A stretch of DNA of 64,000 bases from Methylococcus mesophilus (GTDB lineage Bacteria; Pseudomonadota; Gammaproteobacteria; Methylococcales; Methylococcaceae), in the NCBI RefSeq assembly GCF_026247885.1, contig NZ_CP110921.1:2413001-2477000 (forward strand), read 5' to 3'. Below are positions 19,168 to 27,560 of this stretch, in pieces; position 1 is the stretch's first letter; every line of letters starts with the position of its first letter. The notes under the pieces are model-generated. The model was not told the DNA's origin and did not search any database. It saw only the letters and a list, made by a program, of their open reading frames with translations. A program made the translations under genes and the position numbers.

Positions 19168-19610
19168 ATCGAACGCTCCTCCTCCCCTAGGTTGGGCCTG
19201 AATCTTGGGTCGCAGCCGGCACAAAGTGTGGTGCCTGCGGTGCTTATAAACGCCATCGCCCCATTCACATTGCAACTGTTGCCGATCCAAGACAAATAAA
19301 TCAAAGGGAATATTGGTGCATTGGGGGGTATTCCACCAATTACCCCATTTTACTCAATGATACAAATTGTTTCGCGCCAGCCAGCAATTGATCTAAGTTA
19401 TTGATTAATATAAATAACATCTAGAATTATCACCATTACTGACATCGTAAATAGTAACTTGGATTCGGGATTGGCACCGTCGATGCATTATCAGATTCGA
19501 AGGACAAAAATCCGATCCTTCAGACGAACCTTACCGACGCAGATTTGAATCGGTCCCTCTAATAGCCAAATCAGCGTCGGCCCTGACTCGTCTCATCTAT
19601 AGGAGTTACT
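19168..19610 (+). other. AT-rich gene-free spacer
   Basis: About 440 bp, clearly more AT-rich than the rest of the window (for example TTATTGATTAATATAAATAACATC near 19398, quoted in part). It probably holds the promoter for the small gene at 19611. No gene is seen. Confidence 0.45.
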
Positions 19611-19781
19611 ATGAAAATCCTACACGATCTATTCTCCAGTATCGCCCTGGCTGCTGTCTCGCTAGTCTCTGTCAGTATCGACGTAGCCGACGAAAGGCTT
19701 CGAGAAAACACAAATTCCCTAACTACAGTCGTCGTTTACGACCATACCGAAAAGTCCTCAAAAAAGCATACCCATGTCTGA
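19611..19781 (+). CDS. 56-residue small exported or membrane peptide
   Basis: An ATG at 19611 with AGGAG 6 bases upstream opens a 56-codon frame. The N-terminus MKILHDLFSSIALAAVSLVS is hydrophobic after a short basic start and could be a signal peptide or membrane anchor. The remainder is polar and ends KSSKKHTHV. No family is recognised. The ribosome site and AT-rich leader argue that it is real. Confidence 0.5.
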   Translation: MKILHDLFSSIALAAVSLVSVSIDVADERLRENTNSLTTVVVYDHTEKSSKKHTHV

Positions 19782-20259
19782 ACGCCATTTTTCATATCGG
19801 ACCGGATATAGAATTCTATAACCTATTACCGCACTGACGACAGCCGCTCCCTAACCGGCCCGCCGTAACGATAGGGCCGAAATGGGGGTGGCCCAAATAA
19901 TCAGTTTCCCTTCAAACAGAGCTGAAACATTCTCGTTGTGCGGCGTGTTTCGCGCTGGAGCTCGCATCACGCAGGTAGCTTCGCTCTGCCTTTGACCTCT
20001 TTTCCAAGCTTCTCAGCTCAGCATAGCTGCCGCCCTGGAATCGACGATCTCCGTCTTCTATCATTGAATTGGTTTAATTCACGCTATGGCTGGTGCATAA
20101 AACCAAATAGATATGCACATTCACTTGCAATACCCCTTACAAACTCGGCATATGCTATATGGCATACACTTTGCCTGTGGCACACTTCGATCGGTAGATT
20201 TCTTGCCGGAGGCTTTTTCATGCCGCATGCCAAACTCTACTTTCAACGAGGACTTACCC
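19782..20259 (+). other. Spacer before the secreted protein gene
   Basis: About 480 bp without a supported gene; frames here lack ribosome sites. The sequence ACGAGGACTTACCC just before 20260 is the ribosome site of the next gene. Confidence 0.4.
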
Positions 20260-20943
20260 GTGAAAACCTGCATAAATACAGCTTTATTTCTTCTAATCGG
20301 AACTTCAAGCCTATTAGGGGCTGCAAATGTCCAGGCGCATGAAGCCCGTTGTCTGAAAAGCACCGTCCACAACGACCCATGTTATTACCTCGTCCTCGTC
20401 GGATTCACTCACGAACCCGCCCTGGCCAATGAAATGAACGGTGTCGACCTCTGGATCAAGAAGAACGTAGGCACCCCAACTACGCTTGACCTAACAAAGA
20501 CCGTTCCAGACTTTGACGACGATACCAAAAACGGGGGAGCCCAATACGTCCCAGTCGATGTAATGAGTCAAGACACCATAATGGACGTCATGGTGCACGT
20601 CTTGCGGCTCAAAAAACAAACCCACGTAACGAGCGACACTGACAAGAACGTCATTAGCGCCACCATGCTCATGCCATACCTTGGCTATGACATGATGGGG
20701 CCGCTCGTACAAAGCATGGACCCAATGTTCAACTATAAATACACAGCGCGCTTCATGACAGGCCCAACCGGCCCAAAAACCGGCGCGTCCTCAAGTGTAC
20801 AAGGTGTCGGTGCATACGGATTTCACATCATGGCAATGATTAACGACGAAATGTATGATGAAATTTTTGTCTGTGGCGCCGGATCGACAAATCCCACAGG
20901 CGACGCTTTCTCCTGCGTAGGCTCGCCTCAAAAGATCAAGTAG
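20260..20943 (+). CDS. Secreted protein of unknown function, 227 residues
   Basis: I start at a GTG at 20260: it has GAGGA at proper distance and gives a signal peptide (KTCINTALFLLIGTSSLLGAANVQA). The longer open frame begins 147 bp upstream without support. The mature protein starts HEARCLKST and has YYLVLVGFTHEPALANEMNG, a pattern seen in periplasmic beta-sandwich proteins that pair EPA with NG-V-L. It is rich in Met and Asp, with Cys near both ends that could form a disulfide. Such composition can mark metal-binding proteins, but nothing proves it here. It is a single gene followed by a broken toxin-antitoxin locus. Confidence 0.75.
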   Translation: MKTCINTALFLLIGTSSLLGAANVQAHEARCLKSTVHNDPCYYLVLVGFTHEPALANEMNGVDLWIKKNVGTPTTLDLTKTVPDFDDDTKNGGAQYVPVDVMSQDTIMDVMVHVLRLKKQTHVTSDTDKNVISATMLMPYLGYDMMGPLVQSMDPMFNYKYTARFMTGPTGPKTGASSSVQGVGAYGFHIMAMINDEMYDEIFVCGAGSTNPTGDAFSCVGSPQKIK

Positions 20944-20991
20944 ACGCTTTGACGAGCCTTGGGGGGGGTTCGCGCTAGGCGGCCTCATGGC

Positions 20992-21186
20992 TCAGAAGGG
21001 ACTTCTGAAGTCGTCGAACGCGACACCCGAATCGCTCAGGGTCGGCATTCGAGTCACTAATGAAAGCACCGTGTCGATCGATCGCCGGATCTCCGAACCC
21101 AAGCCGGTCGCCAGTTGCTCATACCATTCGAATGCCTCGGCCAATCCCTGGTCCGCCCTCGGCGCAAGACGCACAGTGGCCGTCAT
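20992..21186 (-). pseudogene. ParE/RelE-like toxin fragment
   Basis: The first 50 residues (TATVRLAPRADQGLAEAFEW, then IRRSIDTVLSLVTRMPTL) are typical of RelE/ParE-superfamily toxins, but the frame ends at 64 residues where about 95 is normal, and the C-terminal catalytic-like strand is missing. Its ATG overlaps the stop of the upstream antitoxin (ATGA), as usual for such pairs. Since the antitoxin is also destroyed, the module is dead. Confidence 0.65.
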
Positions 21187-21379
21187 CGGCCATTCGTGAA
21201 TCGCCGCCTGACCTCATCCCAGGAAGATCGCAGACTTTCGTGCTTCACCAGCGCACCCATTCGCTTCTCGAACTCCCACGCCTAAGCCTCGGACAAACCG
21301 AAATTCTCCTGCGGAACGGCTATGCTATCCCACAAGTCCGCCACGATCTGCATACGCTCCGGGTGACCTGCTCCCCGAT

Positions 21380-22228
21380 TTAGTCCGAAACGGACATAGA
21401 GTCTGCGGTTAAAAATGTGTCTGCAAACTGATCTGGCGTCAGGTAAGCCAACGAACTGTGGGGGCGTTGCTCATTGTATTCCCGACGCCACTCCTCAATG
21501 ACTTGGCGAGCATGGCGCATCGAGACGAACCAATGCTCGTTCAGGCATTCATCCCGGAATTTGCCGTTGAAGCTTTCGATGTAGGCGTTCTGCTGTGGCT
21601 TACCTGGCTGGATGAAGCTCAAGCACAGTCCTTGGCTATCGGCCCATTCATCCAAAGCCTTGCCGGCAAACTCGGGGCCGTTGTCGACGGTGACTGATTT
21701 GGGCAATCCGCGGATCTCTGCCAGCCGTTGCAGCACACCGACTACACGTCTGCCAGGCAGCGAAGTATCGACTTCGATGGCCAAGCACTGCTTCGTGAAG
21801 TCATCGACGATATTCAGGCACCGCAGCCGCCGACCATCGGCCAAACCGTCCGAAACATAGTCCATAGACCAACTCTCGTTAGGCGCCGATGGCGCGACCT
21901 TGATTTGGCGCTCCACGCCGGCAATGCGCTTCCGCTTTCGTTTGCGGACCATCAGGCCGGCCTCGTGATACACGCGATAGGTGCGCTTTCGGTTGATTTC
22001 CCAACCCTCTCGGCAAAGTAGCACGTGCAGCCGGCGATACCCATAGCGCCGCTTCTGCGCTGCCAATTCGCACAGTCGTTCCTTGAGCTCCTGGTCTACT
22101 GGCCGCTTAGCTTCGTAGCGATACAGCGACCGAGAAATACCGATCAGCCCACAAGCCCGCGTGACGCCCATCTGGTGCTTTGTCATCAGATGGGAGACCG
22201 CCACCCTCTTGGCTTGTGGGCTTACCAC
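21380..22228 (-). CDS. IS407-type transposase OrfB (DDE integrase)
   Basis: I give a GTG at 22228 as the start, but this part is normally made as an OrfAB fusion by frameshifting near CCGAAAG at the end of orfA; the frame is open further upstream to 22408. The 282 residues include a helical HTH_21-like region (GLIGISRSLYRYE) and an rve integrase core with all three catalytic residues: Asp in SMDYVSD, Asp in TVDNGPEF and Glu in YIESFNGKFRDECLN. The C-terminus (YNEQRPHSSLAYLTPDQF) is complete. Confidence 0.93.
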   Translation of the reverse strand: MVSPQAKRVAVSHLMTKHQMGVTRACGLIGISRSLYRYEAKRPVDQELKERLCELAAQKRRYGYRRLHVLLCREGWEINRKRTYRVYHEAGLMVRKRKRKRIAGVERQIKVAPSAPNESWSMDYVSDGLADGRRLRCLNIVDDFTKQCLAIEVDTSLPGRRVVGVLQRLAEIRGLPKSVTVDNGPEFAGKALDEWADSQGLCLSFIQPGKPQQNAYIESFNGKFRDECLNEHWFVSMRHARQVIEEWRREYNEQRPHSSLAYLTPDQFADTFLTADSMSVSD

Positions 22229-22485
22229 TTTCGGCCTACAACCTCTTTCAACGCAGCATTGTCCAGCATCGCCTCCGCCAGCAGGCGCTTGAGCCGGGCA
22301 TTCTCGGTCTCCAGTGCCTTGAGCCGCTGCGCATCCGACACTGTCAGGCCGCCGTATTTCGCTTTCCAGTTGTAGTACGTCGCCTCGCTGAGCCCGTGCT
22401 TGCGGCACAGCTCCGCTACTTTTAGGCCGGCTTCGGCTTCCTTCAGGATGCCAATGATCTGTTCTTCGGTGAAACGCTTCTTCAT
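22222..22485 (-). CDS. IS407-type transposase OrfA
   Basis: An 87-residue protein starting MKKRFTEEQIIGILKEAEAG with a helix-turn-helix (ELCRKHGLSEATYYNWKAKY) and a leucine-zipper segment (RLKALETENARLKRLLAEAM). It ends NAALKEVVGRKW, typical of this group. OrfA binds the IS ends and is the N-terminal part of the OrfAB transposase made by a -1 frameshift near its stop. Confidence 0.93.
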   Translation of the reverse strand: MKKRFTEEQIIGILKEAEAGLKVAELCRKHGLSEATYYNWKAKYGGLTVSDAQRLKALETENARLKRLLAEAMLDNAALKEVVGRKW

Positions 22486-22901
22486 GCTGCCTCCTATCGA
22501 GGCAGACTCTACATCACGACCGGACTAATCTCGGGGAGCAGGTCACGGGGATCGAAAGCCCCTTCAAGGATTCCAGGAGTTGGGTGCTTACGATTTCTGG
22601 CATGTTCTTGCCTCGTCGATTTCGTGCCGGGTGAGGACTTTCATCTGGACCGGGCGCGATAGGCTTCTGCGCGCAGAATGGGCTGCCCACATAGAACAGC
22701 CCGAATGATCAGACCCGGAAACGTCACAATTGATCGGGCGATATCCCCAAGAGGGTGCATGTAGATTGGTGGATTACTGGCTTTGTGGAGTCGAACAGAG
22801 CCACGAGCGACTGAATTCACAGCTCGAACCTCTGGCACCGGCATTGCTTGAGGCCTTACGTACTCTTCGACCGTCTCCCTTCAAATTCCGGATCTGTCTC
22901 T

Positions 22902-23408
22902 ATGCGCTTTGAACGAACCAGCCACCGAATTGCCCCACGTCGCACCAAAAATCACCTGAGCTGGCGTCTCGGTCTCGGGACACTGGTCGCCGGATTAGGA
23001 TACGGCACCCTATGCAATGCGCACTCAAGCAGCCCAGTGCATATCACTGCTGCGAAGCTCAATCCGGGAACCGGGAATATCACAGTCAGTGGAAAATGGG
23101 ACTGCTCCGGTACAGCGCTCAAAGGCCCCATCGACATCATCGCAACCGTGGAGGAAGAGCGAGGTGAGGCAAATACACTTCTGATAGACGAATCGTTTGA
23201 GCCCTACGCAATCGGCATCGCCGTCATCGATGGATGCAGAGACGAACGGCCTCAAACCTGGTCAGTCTCCGTTGGAGCCCTCCATCACAACGCCATTCAT
23301 TCCGGCTCGATGGTGCACTGTGCCGTTACACTGTCACCCCGCGAGACTCACGAAGGCGATTTGCCGCTGATCTCCACCGAAACCGATCGTCGCCTTGGAG
23401 GTGGATAA
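22902..23408 (+). CDS. Hypothetical secreted protein, 168 residues
   Basis: From the ATG at 22902 the product has a long basic N-terminus followed by a hydrophobic stretch (LGLGTLVAGLGYGTLCNAHS) that could be a signal peptide. The mature part has strands and a few Cys (KWDCSGTALKGP, DGCRDERPQ, MVHCAVTLS) and suggests a beta-sandwich. An upstream TTG at 22848 could be used instead. No family is recognised and there is no strong ribosome site. Confidence 0.5.
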   Translation: MRFERTSHRIAPRRTKNHLSWRLGLGTLVAGLGYGTLCNAHSSSPVHITAAKLNPGTGNITVSGKWDCSGTALKGPIDIIATVEEERGEANTLLIDESFEPYAIGIAVIDGCRDERPQTWSVSVGALHHNAIHSGSMVHCAVTLSPRETHEGDLPLISTETDRRLGGG

Positions 23409-23426
23409 AGCGCCAATCAGCCTGCG

Positions 23427-23438
23427 TGAACCGCCCCG
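23427..23438 (+). repeat. Possible solo IS end
   Basis: TGAACCGCCCCG is identical to the first 12 bases of the terminal repeat of the IS3-family element at 14881-15881. No transposase remnant is next to it. It may be the scar of a lost copy or a chance match. Confidence 0.3.
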
Positions 23439-23530
23439 CATGGCCTCGGGAACGTTAATGGTAATGCGTTGGAGCGTCTTTCCTGGAGCGGTAATATGGC
23501 TCCTCCTGCAAACCCGGTGAAGCCCAAGCC

Positions 23531-24238
23531 ATGTGCGGCCGCTACTCCCTCAAAGGCACCTTCGAAGACATCACCGAAAATTTCAAAGTCGACCGGCGCC
23601 TGAGAGACATCGCCAAAGCCGTCCTCCGCTACAACATCGCCCCCTCCCAGCAAATCGTCGCCGTCCGCACTGCCCCCGACGGCCTGCGCGAACTCGTCCC
23701 GCTCAAGTGGGGACTGCTCCCCAGCTGGTCCAAAGAACCCAAGGCCGAATACAGCACCATCAACGCCCGCGCCGAAACCGTCGCCGAAAAACCCGCCTAC
23801 CGCGCAGCCTTCAAGCATCGGCGCTGCCTCATCCCCGCCGACGGCTTCTACGAATGGCAAGCCCGGCCAGGCTTCAAACTCAAGCAACCCTGGTACATCC
23901 AACTCACCGGCGGCGAACTGTTCGCCTTCGCCGGCCTCTGGGAACGCTGGGAGCCCCGCCCCGGCCAATCCGGCGAACCCATCGAAACCTGCACCATCAT
24001 CGTCACCGACGCCAACGCACTCATGCGCCCGATCCACGACCGCATGCCCGTCATTCTTGACCCGGCCGCCTACGACGTCTGGCTCGATCCAGCCTTCCAC
24101 GAACGCGAAGCGCTTCAGTCCCTCCTCCGCCCGTACCCCGCCGACGAAATGACCGCATGGAGAGTCAGCACCCACGTCAACGGTCCAAAGAACGACGATG
24201 CCGCATGCCTGGAACCCATAGAAGAAGATGAAGGATAA
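23531..24238 (+). CDS. yedK: SRAP-domain protein (YedK/HMCES family)
   Basis: A 235-residue SOS response-associated peptidase-like protein. The catalytic Cys is residue 2 (MCGRYSL), which forms a covalent link with abasic sites in single-stranded DNA after removal of the initiator Met. The other family landmarks follow: YNIAPSQ, STINARAET (the Asn), CLIPADGFYEW (the Glu), and PIHDRMPV (the His). All active residues are present and the length is normal. It shields abasic sites from error-prone repair. It lies directly upstream of the tumE-tumA pair, within the island. Confidence 0.95.
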   Translation: MCGRYSLKGTFEDITENFKVDRRLRDIAKAVLRYNIAPSQQIVAVRTAPDGLRELVPLKWGLLPSWSKEPKAEYSTINARAETVAEKPAYRAAFKHRRCLIPADGFYEWQARPGFKLKQPWYIQLTGGELFAFAGLWERWEPRPGQSGEPIETCTIIVTDANALMRPIHDRMPVILDPAAYDVWLDPAFHEREALQSLLRPYPADEMTAWRVSTHVNGPKNDDAACLEPIEEDEG

Positions 24239-24329
24239 GACCAGCCGCCTTAATAACCCGATTGATCCTTCGCCACTTCCATCATTGTCCTAATTGACAA
24301 CAAAAAAGGCTGTTGTCAGACTCTCCAAC

Positions 24330-24620
24330 ATGAATGCCGAACGCCTCGTCAAAGAACGTCTTTCGCAAGGAGACAACGGCTTTGTCGAACTGGTTCTTTG
24401 GCGGGTTCCGCAGCCGGTTCCCGGCAGCTTGCACCTGTTCAAGTATCGCCTGGCCTATGTCGTCGAAGGGGAATGCGTTCTGCGTTACGACAACGAAGCC
24501 GGCAAAGGCGACCACAAGCACCTGGGCGACACCGAGAGCGTTTATGTATTCAGTACACCCGAACGCCTGCTGGCCGATTTTTGGGCCGATGTAGACAACT
24601 GGAGAACAACACATGAATGA
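24330..24620 (+). CDS. tumE: TumE-family toxin
   Basis: A 96-residue protein of the TumE/DUF6516 family: NAERLVKERL, VELVLWRVPQPVPGS, LFKYRLAYVVEGECVLRYDN and EAGKGDHKHLG. I prefer the ATG at 24330 because the conserved domain begins there; the frame also allows a TTG at 24294. Its end overlaps the start of the antitoxin gene by 8 bp, so the two are translationally coupled. TumE proteins are toxins of type II pairs found in many Proteobacteria; the cellular target is not evident from sequence. Confidence 0.85.
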   Translation: MNAERLVKERLSQGDNGFVELVLWRVPQPVPGSLHLFKYRLAYVVEGECVLRYDNEAGKGDHKHLGDTESVYVFSTPERLLADFWADVDNWRTTHE

Positions 24621-24957
24621 AGTCATCATTGGCGTAGCCAGCCGGGAACAGGTATCCGCCCGGTTCCTTCAAGCCTTCGAGACCGGGCAGCCCCAGGGCG
24701 CTCGAATCAACTTCGAGACCGAAGAACAGCTCTGGAAAACCCTCACCCCCAAGCGCTGGGACATCCTCAAGAAAATGACCGGCGCCGGCCCTATGACCAT
24801 ACGCGAAGTCTCACGACGGGTGGGTCGCGACGTCAAAGCCGTGCACGGCGACGTCAAAGCCCTCCTCAACGCCGGCTTGCTCGACAAGACCGAAAGCAAC
24901 AAGATCGTCTTCCCTTACGATTCCGTGCATGTCGACTTCATCATGAAGGCAGCGTGA
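24613..24957 (+). CDS. tumA: TumA-type antitoxin / HTH regulator
   Basis: A 114-residue protein with a winged helix-turn-helix: LWKTLTPKRWDILKKMTGAG, then MTIREVSRRVGRDVKAVHGD, then LLNAGLLDKTESNKIVFPYD. This is the HVO_A0114-like regulator that pairs with TumE and probably represses the operon. The C-terminal tail YDSVHVDFIMKAA recurs as orphan fragments at 13906-13962 and 18151-18189, so this intact copy is the sole survivor of three related loci in the island. Confidence 0.88.
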   Translation: MNEVIIGVASREQVSARFLQAFETGQPQGARINFETEEQLWKTLTPKRWDILKKMTGAGPMTIREVSRRVGRDVKAVHGDVKALLNAGLLDKTESNKIVFPYDSVHVDFIMKAA

Positions 24958-25096
24958 GTCTTGACCGTGCTACGCCGGCTGAACCGGCAAATTCGGAGAG
25001 AGAAGGGACCGATGAAATACCGCAATCCAATCGCGTAGATCGTAGCCACCACAATCGTAAATTATCCTGCCGCGCCTCACGCACGCGACCCCGGCG

Positions 25097-25645
25097 TCAA
25101 CCAGGCCGGTGCCGCCGCTCGGCAGGCTTCCAGTCCGCGGGCGTCGCCTGCGCCTTGATCTGTTCTCGTTCTTCCTCGGTGACGTGCTGCCGGGGCACGG
25201 GAACCCGGCTGGCGTCCACGATCTGACCGCCTCGCGCGATATAGCCGTGCCGCGCCAGTTGCCGGTTCACCGCCTCGAACAGCGCGTCCCCGGCCTGCGC
25301 CGCCGTCAACCGCTCGCGGAAAGTCCATAACGTGGTCCGGTCCGGCACCTGACTGCTGTGCCGCAGGCCGAGGAAACGCTGGAAGCTCAGCCGGTCCAGC
25401 ACCTGGTATTCCATCTGCTCGTCGCTGAGCCCGTACAAGTTCTGGAGGATCAAAGCACGGACCATCAGTTCGGTGGGGAACGGCGGACGTCCGCCCCGTT
25501 CACGGCTGGGTCGCGGGGCCGCGCGGTCGATTTCGGCGGCCAGCGCCTTGAAGTCGATGTGCCTCTCCATTGCTCGCAGTACATCGCCCAGCCGGTCCAG
25601 CTTGGCTTCGCGTTCCTCGGCGGCGAATAGGCTCTCTTTGATCAT
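25097..25645 (-). pseudogene. N-terminal half of an IS5-family transposase
   Basis: The 182 residues start MIKESLFAAEEREAKLDRLG and include the DUF772-type domain (RPPFPTELMVRALILQNLYG), DEQMEYQVLDRLSFQRFLGL, and the first catalytic Asp region QIVDASRVPVPRQHV. Relatives continue for another 150 residues with the remaining two acidic residues. Here the frame ends at WKPAERRHRPG, so the C-terminal half and one IS end are gone. It lies between tumA and the integrase stub and probably removed most of the integrase gene. Confidence 0.88.
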
Positions 25646-25709
25646 GGCGCTTCAGCTAGGAAATTCAGGTCCGGTATTGTCCCATGACCCCGGTTTTTCG
25701 AGGCGCCCC

Positions 25710-25913
25710 GTAGCTTCGTGGCTTGTCATGGAAGGGGTTCCGCTTGTCGAGGTTCGTGATGTGTTACGGCATAGCACCGTCAAGATGACGGAACGCTACG
25801 CTGATTTGCGCCCGGAGAACGTTCGCGCGGTCGTTGGGAAAATCAGAGGGATGTCACGTTTTAGTCACGCAAAGAGCGAAGACATCGCGACGAATCGCCC
25901 GAAGATTCATTAA
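25710..25913 (+). pseudogene. 3' stub of a tyrosine recombinase (integrase)
   Basis: The frame ending at 25913 reads VASWLVMEGVPLVEVRDVLR, then HSTVKMTERYADLRPENVRA. This is the last part of the catalytic domain of a phage-type integrase, including the active-site Tyr in MTERYADL, with a short tail after it. Everything upstream is missing; the sequence just before belongs to the IS5-like remnant. The stub ends 24 bp from the 3' end of the tRNA gene, the normal position of an integrase in an integrated island. Confidence 0.82.
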
Positions 25914-25937
25914 TCTATTGATTTTGAAAGAGGAGAT

Positions 25938-26014
25938 TGGCGCCCCGGATACGATTCGAACGTACGACCTTCCCCTTAGGAGGGGGACGCTCTATCCTAC
26001 TGAGCTACCGGGGC
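25938..26014 (-). tRNA. tRNA-Arg (anticodon CCT)
   Basis: On the minus strand the gene runs from 26014 to 25938. GCCCCGG at the 5' end pairs with CCGGGGC at the 3' end, followed by discriminator G and an encoded CCA. The D arm contains AGCTCAGTAGGATAGAGC, the anticodon loop is CTCCTAA, and the T arm contains GTTCGAATC. The anticodon CCT reads the AGG codon. This tRNA type (argW in E. coli) is a known integration site for phages and islands, in keeping with the integrase stub beside its 3' end. Confidence 0.95.
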
Positions 26015-26203
26015 GTTGAGATGAGGGAGGCTGCCGCGCTTCGGGCGGCCTCCGCCTTATCGAAGGCTTACGGCGCATTTTAGCCTTTATAAACATGGTT
26101 TTCCAATTTGAGCCAGGGAGTCATGGATGCAGGGATGCTCGCCGCGCTCTGCCGACTTCCCCATCCTAAGCAACCGACGCTGCCCAACCATTGGAGGATT
26201 GGC

Positions 26204-26581
26204 ATGCAGAAACGCGCTCGTCTCGTCTTGATCTGTTCCTTAGTACTGGCGGGCTGTTCCGCCAATCCCCTGCTTCCCGAAGCCCGCGCCGTCAGAATCG
26301 TCACCAGCGAACCGGCCGGTTGCGAATATCTGGGCGAGGTCACAGGAAATCAGGGCAACTTCTTCACCGGCGACTTCACCAGCAATGCGAACCTGGAGAC
26401 CGGCGCGCGCAACGGGATGAAAAACGAGGCGGCCAGGCTGGGAGCGAATACGGTGCAGATCCTGACCAGCCGGGCGGGGGAAACCGGCAGCATGAGCATT
26501 TCCAATGGTTCCGGCAGCGGCCATGTGGCCGAGACGAACGTGACCTACTCGGGGATCGCCTACAAGTGTCCGGGCCGATGA
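26204..26581 (+). CDS. DUF4156 family lipoprotein
   Basis: I start at the ATG at 26204, preceded by TTGGAGGATT, which gives a lipoprotein signal ending in LAGC (MQKRARLVLICSLVLAGC). The 125-residue product has the DUF4156 pattern: EARAVRIVTSEPAGCEYLG, a Gly/Asn-rich middle, ARNGMKNEAARLGANTVQI and a final Cys in YKCPG. The function of the family is unknown; it is anchored in the envelope. Confidence 0.88.
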   Translation: MQKRARLVLICSLVLAGCSANPLLPEARAVRIVTSEPAGCEYLGEVTGNQGNFFTGDFTSNANLETGARNGMKNEAARLGANTVQILTSRAGETGSMSISNGSGSGHVAETNVTYSGIAYKCPGR

Positions 26582-26591
26582 TCCGGCCGGT

Positions 26592-27536
26592 TCAGCGACC
26601 CAGCGCTTGCTGAATCCTGAATAGGATGCCGGAAACGGTCGCCGCAAAGGTGGCCGCATCCGCCCCCCGCCCGATCCCGAACCGGGGGATGGTGAACCGG
26701 TCGGCCGGGTTCTTCCAGACGCCGGGACGGGTGAGGACGGCGCCTTCGAAACCCAGCCTCCGGCAGAGCGGGATGTGCTCCGGCGTCCATCCGCCGTTCG
26801 GAAAGCAGAAATATCCGCCATACCCCGGCAAGGTATTGAGGATTTCCAGCGACTGCAGCAGAGTCCGCTCCGCTTCGGCCTGGCTCAGGCGGGGGAGAAT
26901 CTCGTGGCGATGGGTATGGGAGCCGAAGCGGACCAAGCCGCTCGCCGCCATCTCGCCGATTTCCTCCCGGTTCAAGGGCCGGTAAGCTTCGACCGCGTCC
27001 TCCGAAATCGTGCCGGCGTCGGGATACCCTCGCAGCAAAGCGTCCACGGCATCGTCGATGCTGTCCGGGTGCGCATTGGCCTTGACGTCTTCCTTGATGC
27101 GCTTGAGCTCGGCAAGCGCCACCCTTCCGCGCAGCGCCATCTGCAAACGGTCGAACCAGAACAGGCGCCGGGTGCCGACCGCGCCAGTGACGAGAAAGAC
27201 GGTAGCGGGAAACCCGAACTCCCGCAGGATAGGGAACGCCACACGGAAGTTGTTGGCATAGCCGTCGTCGAAGGTCAGGGCAACCGGGGGCCTGCCATCA
27301 TCTTTCCCCTCCCAGGCCCGTTCCAAGGGAACGACGCGGTAATGCCGGTCAAGGTGTTGCATCTGGCTTCTGAATTCGGAGGCCCGAACCTGCAGCCAGT
27401 CGCCTTCCGCCAAATCGAAACCGTCCTCCATGACGCCGTGGTACATCAGCACGGTGACGCCGCCGCGGTTGATCCGCCGCGCGATGGCATTCGCGCCGGC
27501 CAGGGCCAGACCCTGGGCTAGAACGCTCTTGAGCAT
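26592..27536 (-). CDS. Polysaccharide deacetylase family protein
   Basis: A 314-residue NodB-type carbohydrate esterase (CE4). VLMYHGV opens the domain; ALTFDDGYANN carries the catalytic and metal-binding Asp pair; FGSHTHRHEIL supplies the two metal His; YFCFPNGGW matches the later substrate-binding motif. Such enzymes remove acetyl groups from chitin-like or surface polysaccharides. The N-terminus is hydrophobic without a clear cleavage site, so it may be anchored. It is convergent with the DUF4156 gene. Confidence 0.92.
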   Translation of the reverse strand: MLKSVLAQGLALAGANAIARRINRGGVTVLMYHGVMEDGFDLAEGDWLQVRASEFRSQMQHLDRHYRVVPLERAWEGKDDGRPPVALTFDDGYANNFRVAFPILREFGFPATVFLVTGAVGTRRLFWFDRLQMALRGRVALAELKRIKEDVKANAHPDSIDDAVDALLRGYPDAGTISEDAVEAYRPLNREEIGEMAASGLVRFGSHTHRHEILPRLSQAEAERTLLQSLEILNTLPGYGGYFCFPNGGWTPEHIPLCRRLGFEGAVLTRPGVWKNPADRFTIPRFGIGRGADAATFAATVSGILFRIQQALGR

Positions 27537-27560
27537 GACCTTCCTCCCTCTATGATGGTT

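Larger units (their letters stand above)
21364..22545 (-). mobile_element. Complete IS3-family element of the IS407 type
   Basis: Inverted repeats start TGACCTGCTCCCCGA at 21364 and, on the other strand, TGACCTGCTCCCCGA inward from 22545; similarity continues through TTAGTCCG to TAGAGTCTGC about 50 bp in. The element is 1182 bp and is flanked by the direct repeat CGGG (21360-21363 and 22546-22549), the 4-bp duplication expected of this group. Both transposase frames are open, so it looks capable of moving. It sits within the antitoxin gene described separately. Confidence 0.92.
21183..22603 (-). pseudogene. Antitoxin gene (unstable-antitoxin family) split by an IS element
   Basis: On the minus strand the ATG at 22603 opens PEIVSTQLLESLKGLSIP and then runs into the right end of the IS. 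The remainder continues beyond the left end of the IS: ERMQIVADLWDSIA, PQENFGLSEA, a TAG at 21282-21284, then FEKRMGALVKHESLRSSWDEV and a TGA at 21183-21185. Joined, it is a complete addiction-module antitoxin of the PF09720 type with the DLWDSI and SWDEV motifs. After removing the IS and one copy of the target duplication the two parts are one base out of frame, and the TAG stands where relatives usually have Gln. The gene is thus triply damaged. Confidence 0.72.
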
